Assembly (NCBI RefSeq): GCF_002086125.1
Contig: NZ_MVHG01000001.1
Coordinates: forward strand, 124,001-188,000
DNA length: 64,000 bases
Source of the DNA: Mycobacterium arosiense ATCC BAA-1401 = DSM 45069
GTDB taxonomy: Bacteria > Actinomycetota > Actinomycetes > Mycobacteriales > Mycobacteriaceae
Direction of reading: 5' to 3'
Shown here: positions 28,818-37,450 of the stretch, piece after piece
Position numbering within the stretch: the stretch's first letter is position 1
Layout of the letters: the number at the start of each line of letters is the position of its first letter
Notes under the pieces: generated by a model
The model's input: the letters and a program-made list of their open reading frames with translations, nothing else
Database searches by the model: none
What the model was told of the DNA's origin: nothing
Made by a program: the position numbers and the translations under genes

Positions 28818-29971
28818 CTGTGTTCTCCCAATACGTCTCGGGCCACCAGCATGCGCTGCACCTCGATGGTGCCCGATGCCACCGTGGCCGCCTGCGCGTA
28901 ACGCCAATGGTCTTCGATCGCTCCGTGCAGAGCCGCGGAGCTCCCGCTGTCCAGCGCCACCGGGCCCAGCACGTCGAACAGCAGCTCGGCGACGAGCTGA
29001 TCGCACGTGGTGGTGATGATGCGCGCGGCACTGGCGGCCGCCCCCGCCGCCGGGTCATCCTGCAGCGACACGGCGCGATAGGCCAGCAGTCGGGCGACGC
29101 GCAGGTCGACGAGGGCCCGCACCCACCGGGTGCGGATCGTTTCGGGCAACCGATCCCAGTCGTCGCCCAGTTCGGCGCGCATCCGTTCGAGCAGGGACTC
29201 ACAGCGCGCGTAGCGTGCGATGCCCACCCGTTCGAAAGCCAGGGCTTCGCGCATCACCCGCCAGCCGTCGCCGACCTCGCCGAGCACGTCGCCGGGATAC
29301 GCCCGCACGTCGTCCAGGAACATCTCGTTGAGGTGGTGCGGTCCCAGCATCGACGGGATCGGCCGGACCGTGAATCCGGGCCGGTTCATCGGAATGAGAA
29401 AAAGGGTGAGCCGCTTGTGTTTCGGGGCTTCGGGATCGGTGCAGGCCGCCAACACGCACCAGGACGCCATCAGCGCGTACGACGTCCATACCTTCTGGCC
29501 GGTGATGCGCCACCCGTCACCGTCGGCGACGGCGCGGGTGCGCAACGACACCAAGTCGGTTCCGGCCTCCGGCTCGGAAAAGCCCTGGCACCAGATCACG
29601 TCTCCGGAAGCGATGGCCGCCAGGTGCTTGGCTTTCTGTTCGGCAGTGCCGTATCGCATGAGTGCGGGCCCGACCCAGTTGATACCCATGTACTGCGGAC
29701 CCCGGGGCTCGTGCTGGGCCCACATCTCCTCGCGCAGCACCGTCTGCTGCCAGACCGAACCACCGCCGCCGCCATGCTCTTTCGGCCACGCCAGCGCCAG
29801 CAGCCCTTCGGTGGCCAGCAGTTTGCAGAACGTTTCGGTGGTGGCAAGGTCCTGCGGATTTTCGGTGCAGGCGCCCAGGAAGTCGGCGGGGATGTGGTTG
29901 GCAACCAGCTCGCGCAGGTGGCTGCGCAGTTGGCCGGCGTCGTCGCCGAGGTCGTAATCCATTGTCGTCAT
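28814..29971 (-). CDS. Acyl-CoA dehydrogenase (third gene of operon)
   Basis: A 385-residue full-length acyl-CoA dehydrogenase: ALAWPKEHGGGGGSVWQQ, the FAD strand IWCQGFSEPEAGTDLVSLRT, WRITGQKVWTSYALMASWCV, and the C-terminal TVASGTIEVQRMLVARDVLG with the FAD/adenine loop. The ATG at 29971 overlaps the TGA of the upstream gene; ATG 29962 is an alternative. Its GTGA overlap with the short acyl-CoA dehydrogenase downstream suggests an obligate pair. Confidence 0.88.
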   Translation of the reverse strand: MTTMDYDLGDDAGQLRSHLRELVANHIPADFLGACTENPQDLATTETFCKLLATEGLLALAWPKEHGGGGGSVWQQTVLREEMWAQHEPRGPQYMGINWVGPALMRYGTAEQKAKHLAAIASGDVIWCQGFSEPEAGTDLVSLRTRAVADGDGWRITGQKVWTSYALMASWCVLAACTDPEAPKHKRLTLFLIPMNRPGFTVRPIPSMLGPHHLNEMFLDDVRAYPGDVLGEVGDGWRVMREALAFERVGIARYARCESLLERMRAELGDDWDRLPETIRTRWVRALVDLRVARLLAYRAVSLQDDPAAGAAASAARIITTTCDQLVAELLFDVLGPVALDSGSSAALHGAIEDHWRYAQAATVASGTIEVQRMLVARDVLGEHR

Positions 29972-31068
29972 CCCTTCGGCAGCCCGAGCAGGCGCTCGGC
30001 GATGATGTTGCGCTGGACCTCCGACGTGCCGCCGTAGATGGTCGCGGCCAACGCGTCCTGGCGTTCGAACAGCAGATCCGGGTCGGTGGCCGACTCGGGG
30101 CCCGCGGCGGCCGCGCTGAGCTCCCAAACCCGTTGTAAAGTAAGCGATCCGAACAATTTCATGGTGTCGGCTTCCGGGCTGGGCCGCCCCGCGAGTTCGT
30201 TGCTCAAGGCGCGATAACCGGTGGCGCGCAACGCGTCGGCGTCCGCCAGCAGTGAACCGAGTTCGGCGTATACGTCGCGGCTGCCGTCCGCGGCATCGCG
30301 CACCGATTCGAGTCCGCGTTTGATCTCGACCCAATTCATGATCCAGATCATCTGGCGTTCGTGGTGCAGCGACGACATGGCCACGGTCCAGCCGCCGTTG
30401 AGTGGTCCCAGCAGGTTCTCCGCCGGCACCTCGACGTCGTCGAGGAAGACCTCGCAGAACGTCTCGTCAGAGATCGACGACATCCGGATGGGTTCGATCC
30501 TGACCCCGGGCGAGTGCAGGTCGAGGATGAGGCACGAGATGCCACGGTGTTTCGGCGCTTCGGGATCGGTCCGGGCATACAGGGTGCACCACCGCGACAG
30601 GTGCGCCTGGGTGGTCCAGATCTTGTGGCCGTTGACCCGGAACACGTCGCCGTCGCGCACCGCGCGGGTCCGCAGGCCGGCGAAATCCGACCCCGCTTCG
30701 GGCTCGGACATGCCCAACGCCCACCACTCGTCGCCGCGCAGCAGCGGGACGAGCAGGCGCTCGATCTGGGCGGGCGTGCCGAACTGCCGGATGCCCGGCG
30801 CGGCGACGTTGGGTCCGGCGATGTTGGGCAGCTTGGGTGCCGACCGCAGCGCCGCCTCGATCCGAACTTCCATGGCGTCGCGCAGGCCCAGCGACCGGCC
30901 GCCGTGCTCGCGGGGCCAGGTCGGCTGCAGCCACCCGGCCTCGAACGAGGCCCGCTGGTAATCTCGCCGCAACCGCAGGTCCCAGCGGTAATGCCGATAG
31001 TTCGCGTAGTAATCGTCGGGCAGAAACTGCGCCAGCCACGCGCCGAATTCCTCCACTACGGGGCTCAC
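29968..31068 (-). CDS. Acyl-CoA dehydrogenase (second gene of operon)
   Basis: A 366-residue acyl-CoA dehydrogenase: WLQPTWPREHGGRSLGLRDA, WALGMSEPEAGSDFAGLRTR, FRVNGHKIWTTQAHLSRWCT, and the C-terminal TIYGGTSEVQRNIIAERLLG. The start is the GTG at 31068 (VSPVVEEFGAWLAQFLP) with GGAGGAG 9 bases upstream. The open frame further upstream reads through repeat copy B and is not coding. Its closeness to the two genes below points to one transcript. It probably pairs with the gene at 31166. Confidence 0.88.
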   Translation of the reverse strand: MSPVVEEFGAWLAQFLPDDYYANYRHYRWDLRLRRDYQRASFEAGWLQPTWPREHGGRSLGLRDAMEVRIEAALRSAPKLPNIAGPNVAAPGIRQFGTPAQIERLLVPLLRGDEWWALGMSEPEAGSDFAGLRTRAVRDGDVFRVNGHKIWTTQAHLSRWCTLYARTDPEAPKHRGISCLILDLHSPGVRIEPIRMSSISDETFCEVFLDDVEVPAENLLGPLNGGWTVAMSSLHHERQMIWIMNWVEIKRGLESVRDAADGSRDVYAELGSLLADADALRATGYRALSNELAGRPSPEADTMKLFGSLTLQRVWELSAAAAGPESATDPDLLFERQDALAATIYGGTSEVQRNIIAERLLGLPKG

Positions 31069-31097
31069 GGGCACCGCTCCTCCGCATCGCTGCGTCC

Positions 31098-31154
31098 CCC
31101 GCAAGCGGGCGGGGGTACCTCCCACTTGTGGGGGCGTGCCCCCGCTGCATCGTC
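31098..31154. repeat. 57-bp palindromic repeat, copy B
   Basis: Second copy of the three-hairpin element, differing from copy A by one base (T for G after GGGGGTACC). It lies between the first and second acyl-CoA dehydrogenase genes of the same operon, just before the GGAGGAG ribosome site. The flanking bases are also partly alike (8 of 10 downstream). Confidence 0.85.
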
Positions 31155-31165
31155 GCCGGTGCGGC

Positions 31166-32233
31166 TCACGCGGCACCCCCGCAGAATCGCCGGCCCACCT
31201 CGTAATACAGCGCGCGGCTGTCGCCCAGCAGGGCGGCGCCCTGCCAGGCGCGCCTGACGTAGAGGTGGGCGTCGTGCTCCCAGGTCTGACCCAGGGCGCC
31301 GTGCACCTGGACCGCCGTGCGCGCACAACTGGCGGCCGCATCGTTGGCCGCCGCCTTGGCCAACGCCGCGGCGGTCCACACATCGGTCGATGGCGTGTCC
31401 GGATCGGCGAGCCGGGCCGCCGCGGCGTACGTCAGGCTGCGGGCGCGTTCGACACCGACGTAGTTGTCGGCCAGTGCGTGTTTGATGCCCTGGAACGCGC
31501 CGATCGGCTGGCCGAACTGGCGCCGTGACTTCGCGTACTCGACCGAGCGGTGCAGCGCGGCGCTCGCCACGCCGAGAAGATCGGCGGCCGCGGCCACCCA
31601 AGGCGCCGTCAACGCCGATTCGAGGTCGACGGGCGCCACCGCGATGGGTTCGGTGTCGATCTCGACACCGGCCAACGGCTGAGCCGGATCGGTGGATTCG
31701 GGCGCCGGCACCACGGTGACGCCGTCGCCGCAGCGGGCGACCGCCGCCACGGCGTCACCGTCGTCGGAGCGGGCCAGCGTGACGACGAGCTCCGCGCGGG
31801 ACAGATTGGGAACGGTAACCGCCGTGCCGCGCAGGCGTCCCTGGCGCAGAGTCATGGGCACCCCGGGCAGCCGAGATCTGCGGGGGTGGACGGCCAGGGT
31901 GGCCACGACACCATCGGCGATGTCGGTCAGCACCGAGTCGAGCCCGCTGTTGCGCAACAGACCCGCGGCCAGACCGACGCTGCCCAGCAAGGGAATTGGG
32001 GCCAGCGCCGCCCCGCATTCCTCGAGAACCAGGGCCAGTTCGACCGGTCCGTAGTCGCCGCCGGGCGTGGCGAGCTCGGTCCAGCCGAGGTCGACGACCG
32101 TCTTCCACAGCGTGCGCCAGCGCTCGGGATCGGTGATCGCTTGCCGCGCGGCGTCGGGTGGACACTCCGTACGCAATATGTCGCGTACGGTGTCACGCAG
32201 CGACAGCTGGTCCGTGTTCAGCCCGACATCCAT
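31166..32233 (-). CDS. Acyl-CoA dehydrogenase (first gene of operon)
   Basis: A 355-residue acyl-CoA dehydrogenase-like protein with a reduced middle domain: MDVGLNTDQLSLRDTVRDIL at the start, VDLGWTELATPGGDYGPVEL, AADLLGVASAALHRSVEYAK, SRRQFGQPIGAFQGIKHALA, and VQVHGALGQTWEHDAHLYVR. The irregular middle domain is typical of alpha-type partners (FadE28-like) in heterotetramers. The ATG at 32233 follows an AGAGG site and an AT-rich promoter motif. As the leading gene it sets the start of the five-gene operon down to 26294. Confidence 0.86.
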   Translation of the reverse strand: MDVGLNTDQLSLRDTVRDILRTECPPDAARQAITDPERWRTLWKTVVDLGWTELATPGGDYGPVELALVLEECGAALAPIPLLGSVGLAAGLLRNSGLDSVLTDIADGVVATLAVHPRRSRLPGVPMTLRQGRLRGTAVTVPNLSRAELVVTLARSDDGDAVAAVARCGDGVTVVPAPESTDPAQPLAGVEIDTEPIAVAPVDLESALTAPWVAAAADLLGVASAALHRSVEYAKSRRQFGQPIGAFQGIKHALADNYVGVERARSLTYAAAARLADPDTPSTDVWTAAALAKAAANDAAASCARTAVQVHGALGQTWEHDAHLYVRRAWQGAALLGDSRALYYEVGRRFCGGAA

Positions 32234-32240
32234 AAGACCT

Positions 32241-32258
32241 CTAACATAGTAAAGATAA
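32241..32258 (-). promoter_or_regulatory. AT-rich promoter motif, copy c
   Basis: On the minus strand this reads ATCTTTACTATGTTAG, the best match to the consensus of the six copies. It lies 8-25 bases before the first acyl-CoA dehydrogenase gene and about 50 bases before the divergent LLM gene. It could be the -10 region of the operon promoter (TACTAT) as well as an operator. Confidence 0.5.
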
Positions 32259-32307
32259 TAAACTAGCCGTGCCGTCGCAATGGCACGGATCGACGCAGAG
32301 GTGGCGC

Positions 32308-33168
32308 ATGGCCGAGTGGTATCTGTTCCTGCCCCAGGTGCGATTGTCGGCGGCCGACATCGTGGACCGGGCACGTCACGCCGAGGCCACCGGTTTCGAC
32401 GGAATCGCCTTCATCGATCACCTCGAGGCGCCCGGGCTGCCCGACGAAAGCATCTGGGAGGCAATGAGCATTGCCACCTGGGTGGCAGCCAAGACCGAGC
32501 GCCTGCGGATCGGGAATCTGGTGCTGTGCGACGCGTTTCGGCACCCTGCCGTGCTTGCCAAACAGGCCGTCACGCTGTCGGAGGCGTCGGAGGGCAGGTT
32601 CGAGTTGGGCCTCGGCGCGGGATCATGGCCGTCGGAGTTCACCAGATTCAATGTCGGACAACAGGATCCGCGAGCCAGGGTCGAACAACTCGGTCGGCAT
32701 CTGAGAGTGCTCAAGCAGTACTGGGGCGATGGCGACGAGCGATCCGGACCGGTCCCGCAAGCTCCGCCGAGGTCTCACCCGATACCGCTGGTCCTGGGTG
32801 GGAGTGGACCCAAGATGATGGAACTGGTTCGCGAGCACGCGGATTGGTGGAATCTGCCGGCAAACCAGCTCGACCGGCTGCCAAAGCTTGTCCCGGCCGC
32901 GGGACCGGCCCGGAAGTCGATTCAGCAGATGGTGGGGTTCGTGCGGTCGGGCGGTGATCCCGCGACCGTGCGCGCGGTCAGCACCCGGCGATTCGGCAAT
33001 CTCGGTGCGGGACTGGTCTGCGGCGACGCCGACGAACTGATCGGACACTTCCGTCGTCAGGCCGCCCAGGGGGTAGAGCGGTTCTACGTCTGGTTCGCCG
33101 ACTTTGCCGCCCCCGAGTCGCTGCACGAGTTCGGCGAATCGGTGATCAAAGCCTTTCCGGCGCCGTAG
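32308..33168 (+). CDS. LLM-class F420-dependent oxidoreductase
   Basis: A 286-residue luciferase-like monooxygenase/F420-dependent oxidoreductase. Barrel segments are MAEWYLFLPQVRLSAADIVD, ATGFDGIAFIDHLEAPG, RLRIGNLVLCDAFRHPAVLA, EGRFELGLGAGSWPSEFTRF and IPLVLGGSGPKMMELVREHA. The ATG at 32308 has AGAGGTGG upstream. It is divergent from the acyl-CoA dehydrogenase operon and shares its promoter region. It ends 3 bases from the convergent SDR gene. Cofactor and substrate are inferred from family only. Confidence 0.88.
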   Translation: MAEWYLFLPQVRLSAADIVDRARHAEATGFDGIAFIDHLEAPGLPDESIWEAMSIATWVAAKTERLRIGNLVLCDAFRHPAVLAKQAVTLSEASEGRFELGLGAGSWPSEFTRFNVGQQDPRARVEQLGRHLRVLKQYWGDGDERSGPVPQAPPRSHPIPLVLGGSGPKMMELVREHADWWNLPANQLDRLPKLVPAAGPARKSIQQMVGFVRSGGDPATVRAVSTRRFGNLGAGLVCGDADELIGHFRRQAAQGVERFYVWFADFAAPESLHEFGESVIKAFPAP

Positions 33169-33171
33169 GCC

Positions 33172-33888
33172 TCAACCGCGTCGCGCGCGGCGCCGGGCTT
33201 CGGTCGGTACGACCGGCGGCCTCGCGAACGGGCCGCGCTCCACGGCCGACAGTCGGATCTCCGGCAGATCGACGGACGGGTCGACCGTGTCCAGCCGGGC
33301 GACCGCGTCGGCGACATCCGCCACCTGAATCGCATACATCTCGAAGGGAACGTCCTGCAGCATCTCGGTGGCCACCGGGCCCGGCGTGACGATGTGCACG
33401 CTGATGCCGTCGCGGTCGACCTCGAGCGCCAGGGCTCGCGCGAACGCGTTCATCCCGGCCTTCGACGCGGAGTAGGCGGTGCGGGCCGGCATCGGCTCGT
33501 GCGCCGCCGACGACGAGACGAACACCAGCCGCGAGCCCGCCGACATCTTCGGCAGGACCGCAGACGTCACCACAAAGCACGAGTCCAGGTTGGCCGACAT
33601 GATGGCCCGCCACTGCTCGAAGGTCTGCTTGCGCGCGTAGGTTCCGCCGAGCGCGCCGGCCGCGTGCACAACCAGATCGATCGCCTCCAATGTGCTTATG
33701 GCGGCGGGAAATCCGCTCGGGTCGGAAGCGTCGGCCACGATGTGGCGGGCACCGATCTGTTCGGCGGCGGCTCGGAGCGGGGCCTCGCGGCGAGCCGAGA
33801 GGACCACGTCGTAACCGCGCTCAACCAGCTTGCGGGCGCACCCCATTCCGATCCCGCCGCTACCGCCGGTGACCAATGCGGTTCGCAT
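33172..33888 (-). CDS. Short-chain dehydrogenase/reductase
   Basis: A 238-residue classical SDR. The NAD(P)-binding TGGSGGIG is at 7-14, HAAG replaces the usual NNAG, SSSAAHE holds the catalytic Ser, and Tyr139/Lys143 lie in YSASK. The proline-glycine turn VTPGPVATEM follows. The C-terminus ends in a basic tail. It is encoded 18 bases below the GntR gene on the same strand, so the regulator and enzyme are probably co-transcribed. Substrate unknown. Confidence 0.88.
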   Translation of the reverse strand: MRTALVTGGSGGIGMGCARKLVERGYDVVLSARREAPLRAAAEQIGARHIVADASDPSGFPAAISTLEAIDLVVHAAGALGGTYARKQTFEQWRAIMSANLDSCFVVTSAVLPKMSAGSRLVFVSSSAAHEPMPARTAYSASKAGMNAFARALALEVDRDGISVHIVTPGPVATEMLQDVPFEMYAIQVADVADAVARLDTVDPSVDLPEIRLSAVERGPFARPPVVPTEARRRARRG

Positions 33889-33906
33889 GACCGTTGCGGC
33901 CGCCCT

Positions 33907-34728
33907 TCAGGAGTGCCGGATATCCCGCGGCCGCGACAACGCCTGCGGGGAGAGCGCGTAGATGCGTTGATCGTACTGTCCGGACAAGACGTAGGTCTGC
34001 GTGTCGGCCAGGTGGCGGCCCGCGATGCGGCGGGCCCGGTCGACGTTGCCCTCGGCGATCGTCTCGGTCAGCTTGATGTGCGTGCTGAGCGCGGCGCGGC
34101 GCTGGGTGAGCGACGGGTAGGTGCCGCGCGACGCGCTCTCGTCGGCCCACTGCCGTTCGTGACTGGTCCACAGCGTCTCGAGGCTGCCGACCACCGCGAT
34201 GATCGTGTGATTGCCGCAGCCGCGGACAACCTGATCGTGGAATTGACGCCCGATTTCGGTGAAAAGTCGTCCGTCGTCCAGGTTTTCGGCCATGGACTCG
34301 TTGATTCGGCTGAGTTCGGGCACCAGGGTGTCCGCCCGATCCGGCCGGCGGGCGGCCAGGGCGGCGCAGGCGGGCTCGAGTTCCTGCAAGGCCATGCCGA
34401 GATCGGCGGCCTCGACGGACTCGCTCTGCAACAACAAGCCGAGCATGTAGGCTGCGCTGGCCTTCGCCGGTGCATGCACGACGGCACCACCTCGGTTGCC
34501 CCGCCGCACCGAAACCAACCCCTCGGTCTCCAGAATTCGCAGGGCCTCGCGCAGCGACACCAGGCTCACGTTGAACTGTTCGACCAACACCTCTTGGCGC
34601 GGCAAGAGATCACCGTCCGCGAGCTCGCCGTCGATGATCCGACGGCGCAACTCGCCGGCTACGATTTCGGCGATCCGCGGCGCCGACAACCGGCGCCGGG
34701 CATCGGGGCCAATTCCCAAGGCGGTCAT
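33907..34728 (-). CDS. GntR/FadR-type transcriptional regulator
   Basis: A 273-residue GntR-family regulator with an FCD ligand domain. The winged helix-turn-helix shows ELRRRIIDGELADGDLLPRQ, then LVEQFNVSLVSLREALRILE and TEGLVSVRRGNRGGAVV. The C-terminal helical bundle has the metal/ligand residues in RQFHDQVVRGCGNHTII. ATG 34728 follows GAGGAT; an earlier in-frame ATG at 34746 is less likely. An 8-bp-arm dyad lies in its promoter, shared with the divergent CoA-transferase gene. It probably controls the CoA-transferase/ferredoxin operon in response to an acyl-CoA or acid. Confidence 0.9.
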   Translation of the reverse strand: MTALGIGPDARRRLSAPRIAEIVAGELRRRIIDGELADGDLLPRQEVLVEQFNVSLVSLREALRILETEGLVSVRRGNRGGAVVHAPAKASAAYMLGLLLQSESVEAADLGMALQELEPACAALAARRPDRADTLVPELSRINESMAENLDDGRLFTEIGRQFHDQVVRGCGNHTIIAVVGSLETLWTSHERQWADESASRGTYPSLTQRRAALSTHIKLTETIAEGNVDRARRIAGRHLADTQTYVLSGQYDQRIYALSPQALSRPRDIRHS

Positions 34729-34761
34729 CCGATCCTCGAAACACAAGCAACTCGCTGGCTT

Positions 34762-34792
34762 AGCTATTTTAGCAGTAATGATATAAATAGCT
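34762..34792 (-). promoter_or_regulatory. Dyad AGCTATTT-n15-AAATAGCT with AT-rich motif, copy d
   Basis: Perfect 8-bp inverted arms flank 15 bases. Within it the minus strand reads ATCATTACTGCTAAAATAG, a looser copy of the recurrent AT-rich motif. It lies between the divergent GntR and CoA-transferase genes, 34-64 bases before the GntR start. It is a strong candidate for the GntR binding site or for a shared operator. Confidence 0.5.
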
Positions 34793-34828
34793 TCTCTGGT
34801 CGCATGCCGATCGGAAGGGCGGGTGTAA

Positions 34829-37216
34829 TTGAGCGAGCGGGCCGAAAGCCGGCCGACACCGCTACACGATTTGCGTGTCGTCGAGATCAGTGACCGGATA
34901 GCGGGCAGCTACTGTGGGAAACTGCTGCTCGACGCCGGCGCGCAGGTGCGTAAAATCGAACCGCCGCAAGGGGATTCGTTGCGGAGCTACTCCGCCAGCG
35001 GTTCCCCGGTTGCCCAGGGGCGCGCCGCGCCGTTCTTCAGCTACCTCAATGCGGGCAAGCGCAGCGTGACGTTCGCGCCGGATTCGCAGCGTTACCGCGA
35101 CGAACTGGCCGGTGCCGACGTCATCGTCGTGACCGCCGGCCGGGCGCGGGCCGCGGCGCTGGGCATCGACCCGGACCAACTGCTAAAACACACGCCGCGA
35201 GCGATCATCGTCACCATTTCCGACTTCGGCTGGACCGGACCGTACGCCGAGCGGGCCGCCACCGAGTTCACCTTGCAGGCGTGGTCCGGCTCGCCCGGCT
35301 TCCGCGGCGACCCCGCCGGGGCGCCGATCTGTATCGGCGGCGATCTCGGGGAGTACATGGGCGGCGTGTTCGCCGCTTTCGGCGCGCTGGCCGTGCGCCG
35401 CCGCGTCGAGCGCGGCGGTCCCGGCGAGCACCTGGACCTGTCCATGCTGGAGGCGCTGACCACGATGCAGAGCAGCGAGTGGCTGCATTCCCAGCTGCTG
35501 CAAGTCCCGCCGATCCGCCGCACCACCGAGGTCCCCTCGATCGAACCCGCCAAGGACGGCTTCGTCGGGATCACGATGGTCACCGGTCAGCAGTGGCTCG
35601 ACTTCGCCGCGATGGTGGAATGCCCGCAGTTGGAGGAGATCGAACAGCTGCGGTTTCAGATCGGTCGGTGGCAGTACCGCGACCTGATCCGCGAACAGAT
35701 CCATCCGTGGCTGGCCGAGCGGACCGTCGCGGAGATCGTCGAGCTCGGACAACTGTTCCGGCTACCGATCGCTGCGCTGGGCAACGGTGCCACCATCCGC
35801 GAGCTGGAATACGTGCGCGAGCGCGGGGTCTTCGTCGTCAATCCCGCCGGGTTCCATCAACCCCGGCCGCCCTGGCTGATGGCGGCCTGTGCGCCCAGGC
35901 CGGTGGGCGATACGCCCCTAGTCGGGGAAGCCGATGACGAGTCCCCTTGGCGCCGTTCGGAACTGGAAGCGGAGCCGGAGCCGGACGGGCTACCGCTGGC
36001 CGGTGTTCGCATCGTCGACCTGACCGCCTTCTGGGCCGGGCCCGCCGCAACCCATCTGCTGGCGGCCTTCGGCGCCGACGTCGTCAAGATCGAGTCGATC
36101 CAGCGCCCCGACGGCATCCGGTACTCGGGCGGGATGCGCACCGACGTGGACGACTGGTGGGAGTACGGCTGGGTGTTCCACGCGATGAACACCAACAAGC
36201 GTTCGGTCACACTGGATTTGGGCTCCGAGCGGGGCCGCGGCCTGTTCACCGAGCTGGTGGCCGGCGCCGACGTGGTGATCGAGAACTTCTCGCCGCGGGT
36301 GATGGAGCAGTTCGGGCTGACCGACGATGCGCTGCGCAAGGTCAACCCGAAACTGGTGTTCGCCCGGATGCCCGCGTTCGGCGTCGAGGGGCCATGGCGC
36401 GACCGAGTCGGGTTCGCGCCCACCATGGAACAGATCGCCGGCCTGGCCTGGGTGACCGGCCTGCCCGACGGGCCCCCGGTGACACCGCGGGGGGCCTGCG
36501 ACCCGCTGGCCGGTGTGCACGCCGCGTTCGCCGTGCTGGCCGCGCTGAACTTCGCCGAACGGACCGGGACGGGCCAGCTGGTCGAGCTGCCGATGCTCGA
36601 AACCGTGCTCAACGTCACCGCGATTCAGGCGATCGAGTCCGAGGTATTCGGGGTGACGCTGAGCCGTCGCGGCAATTGCGGTCACGACGCGGCGATCCAG
36701 AACATCTACCGGTGCGCCGGATCCGACGACTGGATCGCGATCACCGTTGGCGACGACGCGCAGTGGCGGGCGCTGGTGGAGCTGATGGGCCGGCCGGCGT
36801 GGTGCGACGACGAGGAGCTGTCCACCATCGCCGGGCGGCATGGTCGAGCCGACGACATCGATGCCCGGCTGGCGGACTGGTTCATCGGGCGGCCACGTGA
36901 TGCGACCGTGGAGATGTTGGCAGGCGCGGGAATTCCCGCCGCGCCGGTGGTGTCGCCGTCGCTGGTCACCGACAACCCGCAACTGCGCGCGCGCGGCTTT
37001 TTCGAGGCACTGCATCATGCGAGTACCGGACTCGGGCTCTACCCCTGCCCGCCGTTCGCTCGGCTCGCCGGCCAGCAGCGGTGGCTGCGGCGGCCGCCGC
37101 CGAAGCTGGGCGAGCACAATGGAGACATCCTGCGCGAAAGGTGCGGGCTGAGCGACCAAGAACTGACCCGCCTCGCGACGGGCGGGGTGATCGGGACCCG
37201 ACCCAAGGGCCTCTAG
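34829..37216 (+). CDS. Double-domain family III (CaiB/BaiF) CoA-transferase
   Basis: A 795-residue protein made of two full CaiB/BaiF CoA-transferase domains in tandem, about 1-380 and 390-795. Each domain begins with the family start (LHDLRVVEISDRIAGSYCGK; LAGVRIVDLTAFWAGPAATH) and has the VRKIEPP / VVKIESI block. The catalytic Asp is present in domain 1 (Asp203, GEHLDLSMLE) but replaced by Glu586 in domain 2 (GQLVELPMLE). These enzymes move CoA between organic acids. A TTG at 34829 opens the frame, behind GGAAGGG. The ferredoxin gene follows 18 bases later. Confidence 0.88.
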   Translation: MSERAESRPTPLHDLRVVEISDRIAGSYCGKLLLDAGAQVRKIEPPQGDSLRSYSASGSPVAQGRAAPFFSYLNAGKRSVTFAPDSQRYRDELAGADVIVVTAGRARAAALGIDPDQLLKHTPRAIIVTISDFGWTGPYAERAATEFTLQAWSGSPGFRGDPAGAPICIGGDLGEYMGGVFAAFGALAVRRRVERGGPGEHLDLSMLEALTTMQSSEWLHSQLLQVPPIRRTTEVPSIEPAKDGFVGITMVTGQQWLDFAAMVECPQLEEIEQLRFQIGRWQYRDLIREQIHPWLAERTVAEIVELGQLFRLPIAALGNGATIRELEYVRERGVFVVNPAGFHQPRPPWLMAACAPRPVGDTPLVGEADDESPWRRSELEAEPEPDGLPLAGVRIVDLTAFWAGPAATHLLAAFGADVVKIESIQRPDGIRYSGGMRTDVDDWWEYGWVFHAMNTNKRSVTLDLGSERGRGLFTELVAGADVVIENFSPRVMEQFGLTDDALRKVNPKLVFARMPAFGVEGPWRDRVGFAPTMEQIAGLAWVTGLPDGPPVTPRGACDPLAGVHAAFAVLAALNFAERTGTGQLVELPMLETVLNVTAIQAIESEVFGVTLSRRGNCGHDAAIQNIYRCAGSDDWIAITVGDDAQWRALVELMGRPAWCDDEELSTIAGRHGRADDIDARLADWFIGRPRDATVEMLAGAGIPAAPVVSPSLVTDNPQLRARGFFEALHHASTGLGLYPCPPFARLAGQQRWLRRPPPKLGEHNGDILRERCGLSDQELTRLATGGVIGTRPKGL

Positions 37217-37234
37217 AGAAGTGGAGGGCATCTG

Positions 37235-37426
37235 ATGCGCGTTACGGTCGACGAGAACTTGTGCGAGGCCAACGGCTTCTGCGAATCGCTAGCGCCCGAA
37301 GTGTTCGAGCTGGGCGACGAGGACGTCGTGCAGATCGCGGATGGCCCGGTGCCGCCGCGTTTGGAGATCGACGTGCGGGCTGCGGTGGACCAATGTCCCA
37401 AGGCCGCGTTGCGGTTGCAGGACTGA
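37235..37426 (+). CDS. [3Fe-4S]-type ferredoxin, P450 redox partner
   Basis: A 63-residue ferredoxin of the mycobacterial P450-partner type. The cluster motif is Cys10-x2-Asn13-x2-Cys16 ... Cys54-Pro. The usual second Cys of a [4Fe-4S] motif is replaced by Asn, as in the single-cluster ferredoxins that serve P450s. ATG 37235 has GTGGAGG-like bases upstream. It lies head-to-tail behind the CoA-transferase and converges on the P450 gene at 37451, its most likely partner. Confidence 0.9.
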   Translation: MRVTVDENLCEANGFCESLAPEVFELGDEDVVQIADGPVPPRLEIDVRAAVDQCPKAALRLQD

Positions 37427-37450
37427 CATCGGTCGGTCCGAGCCGCTGAC

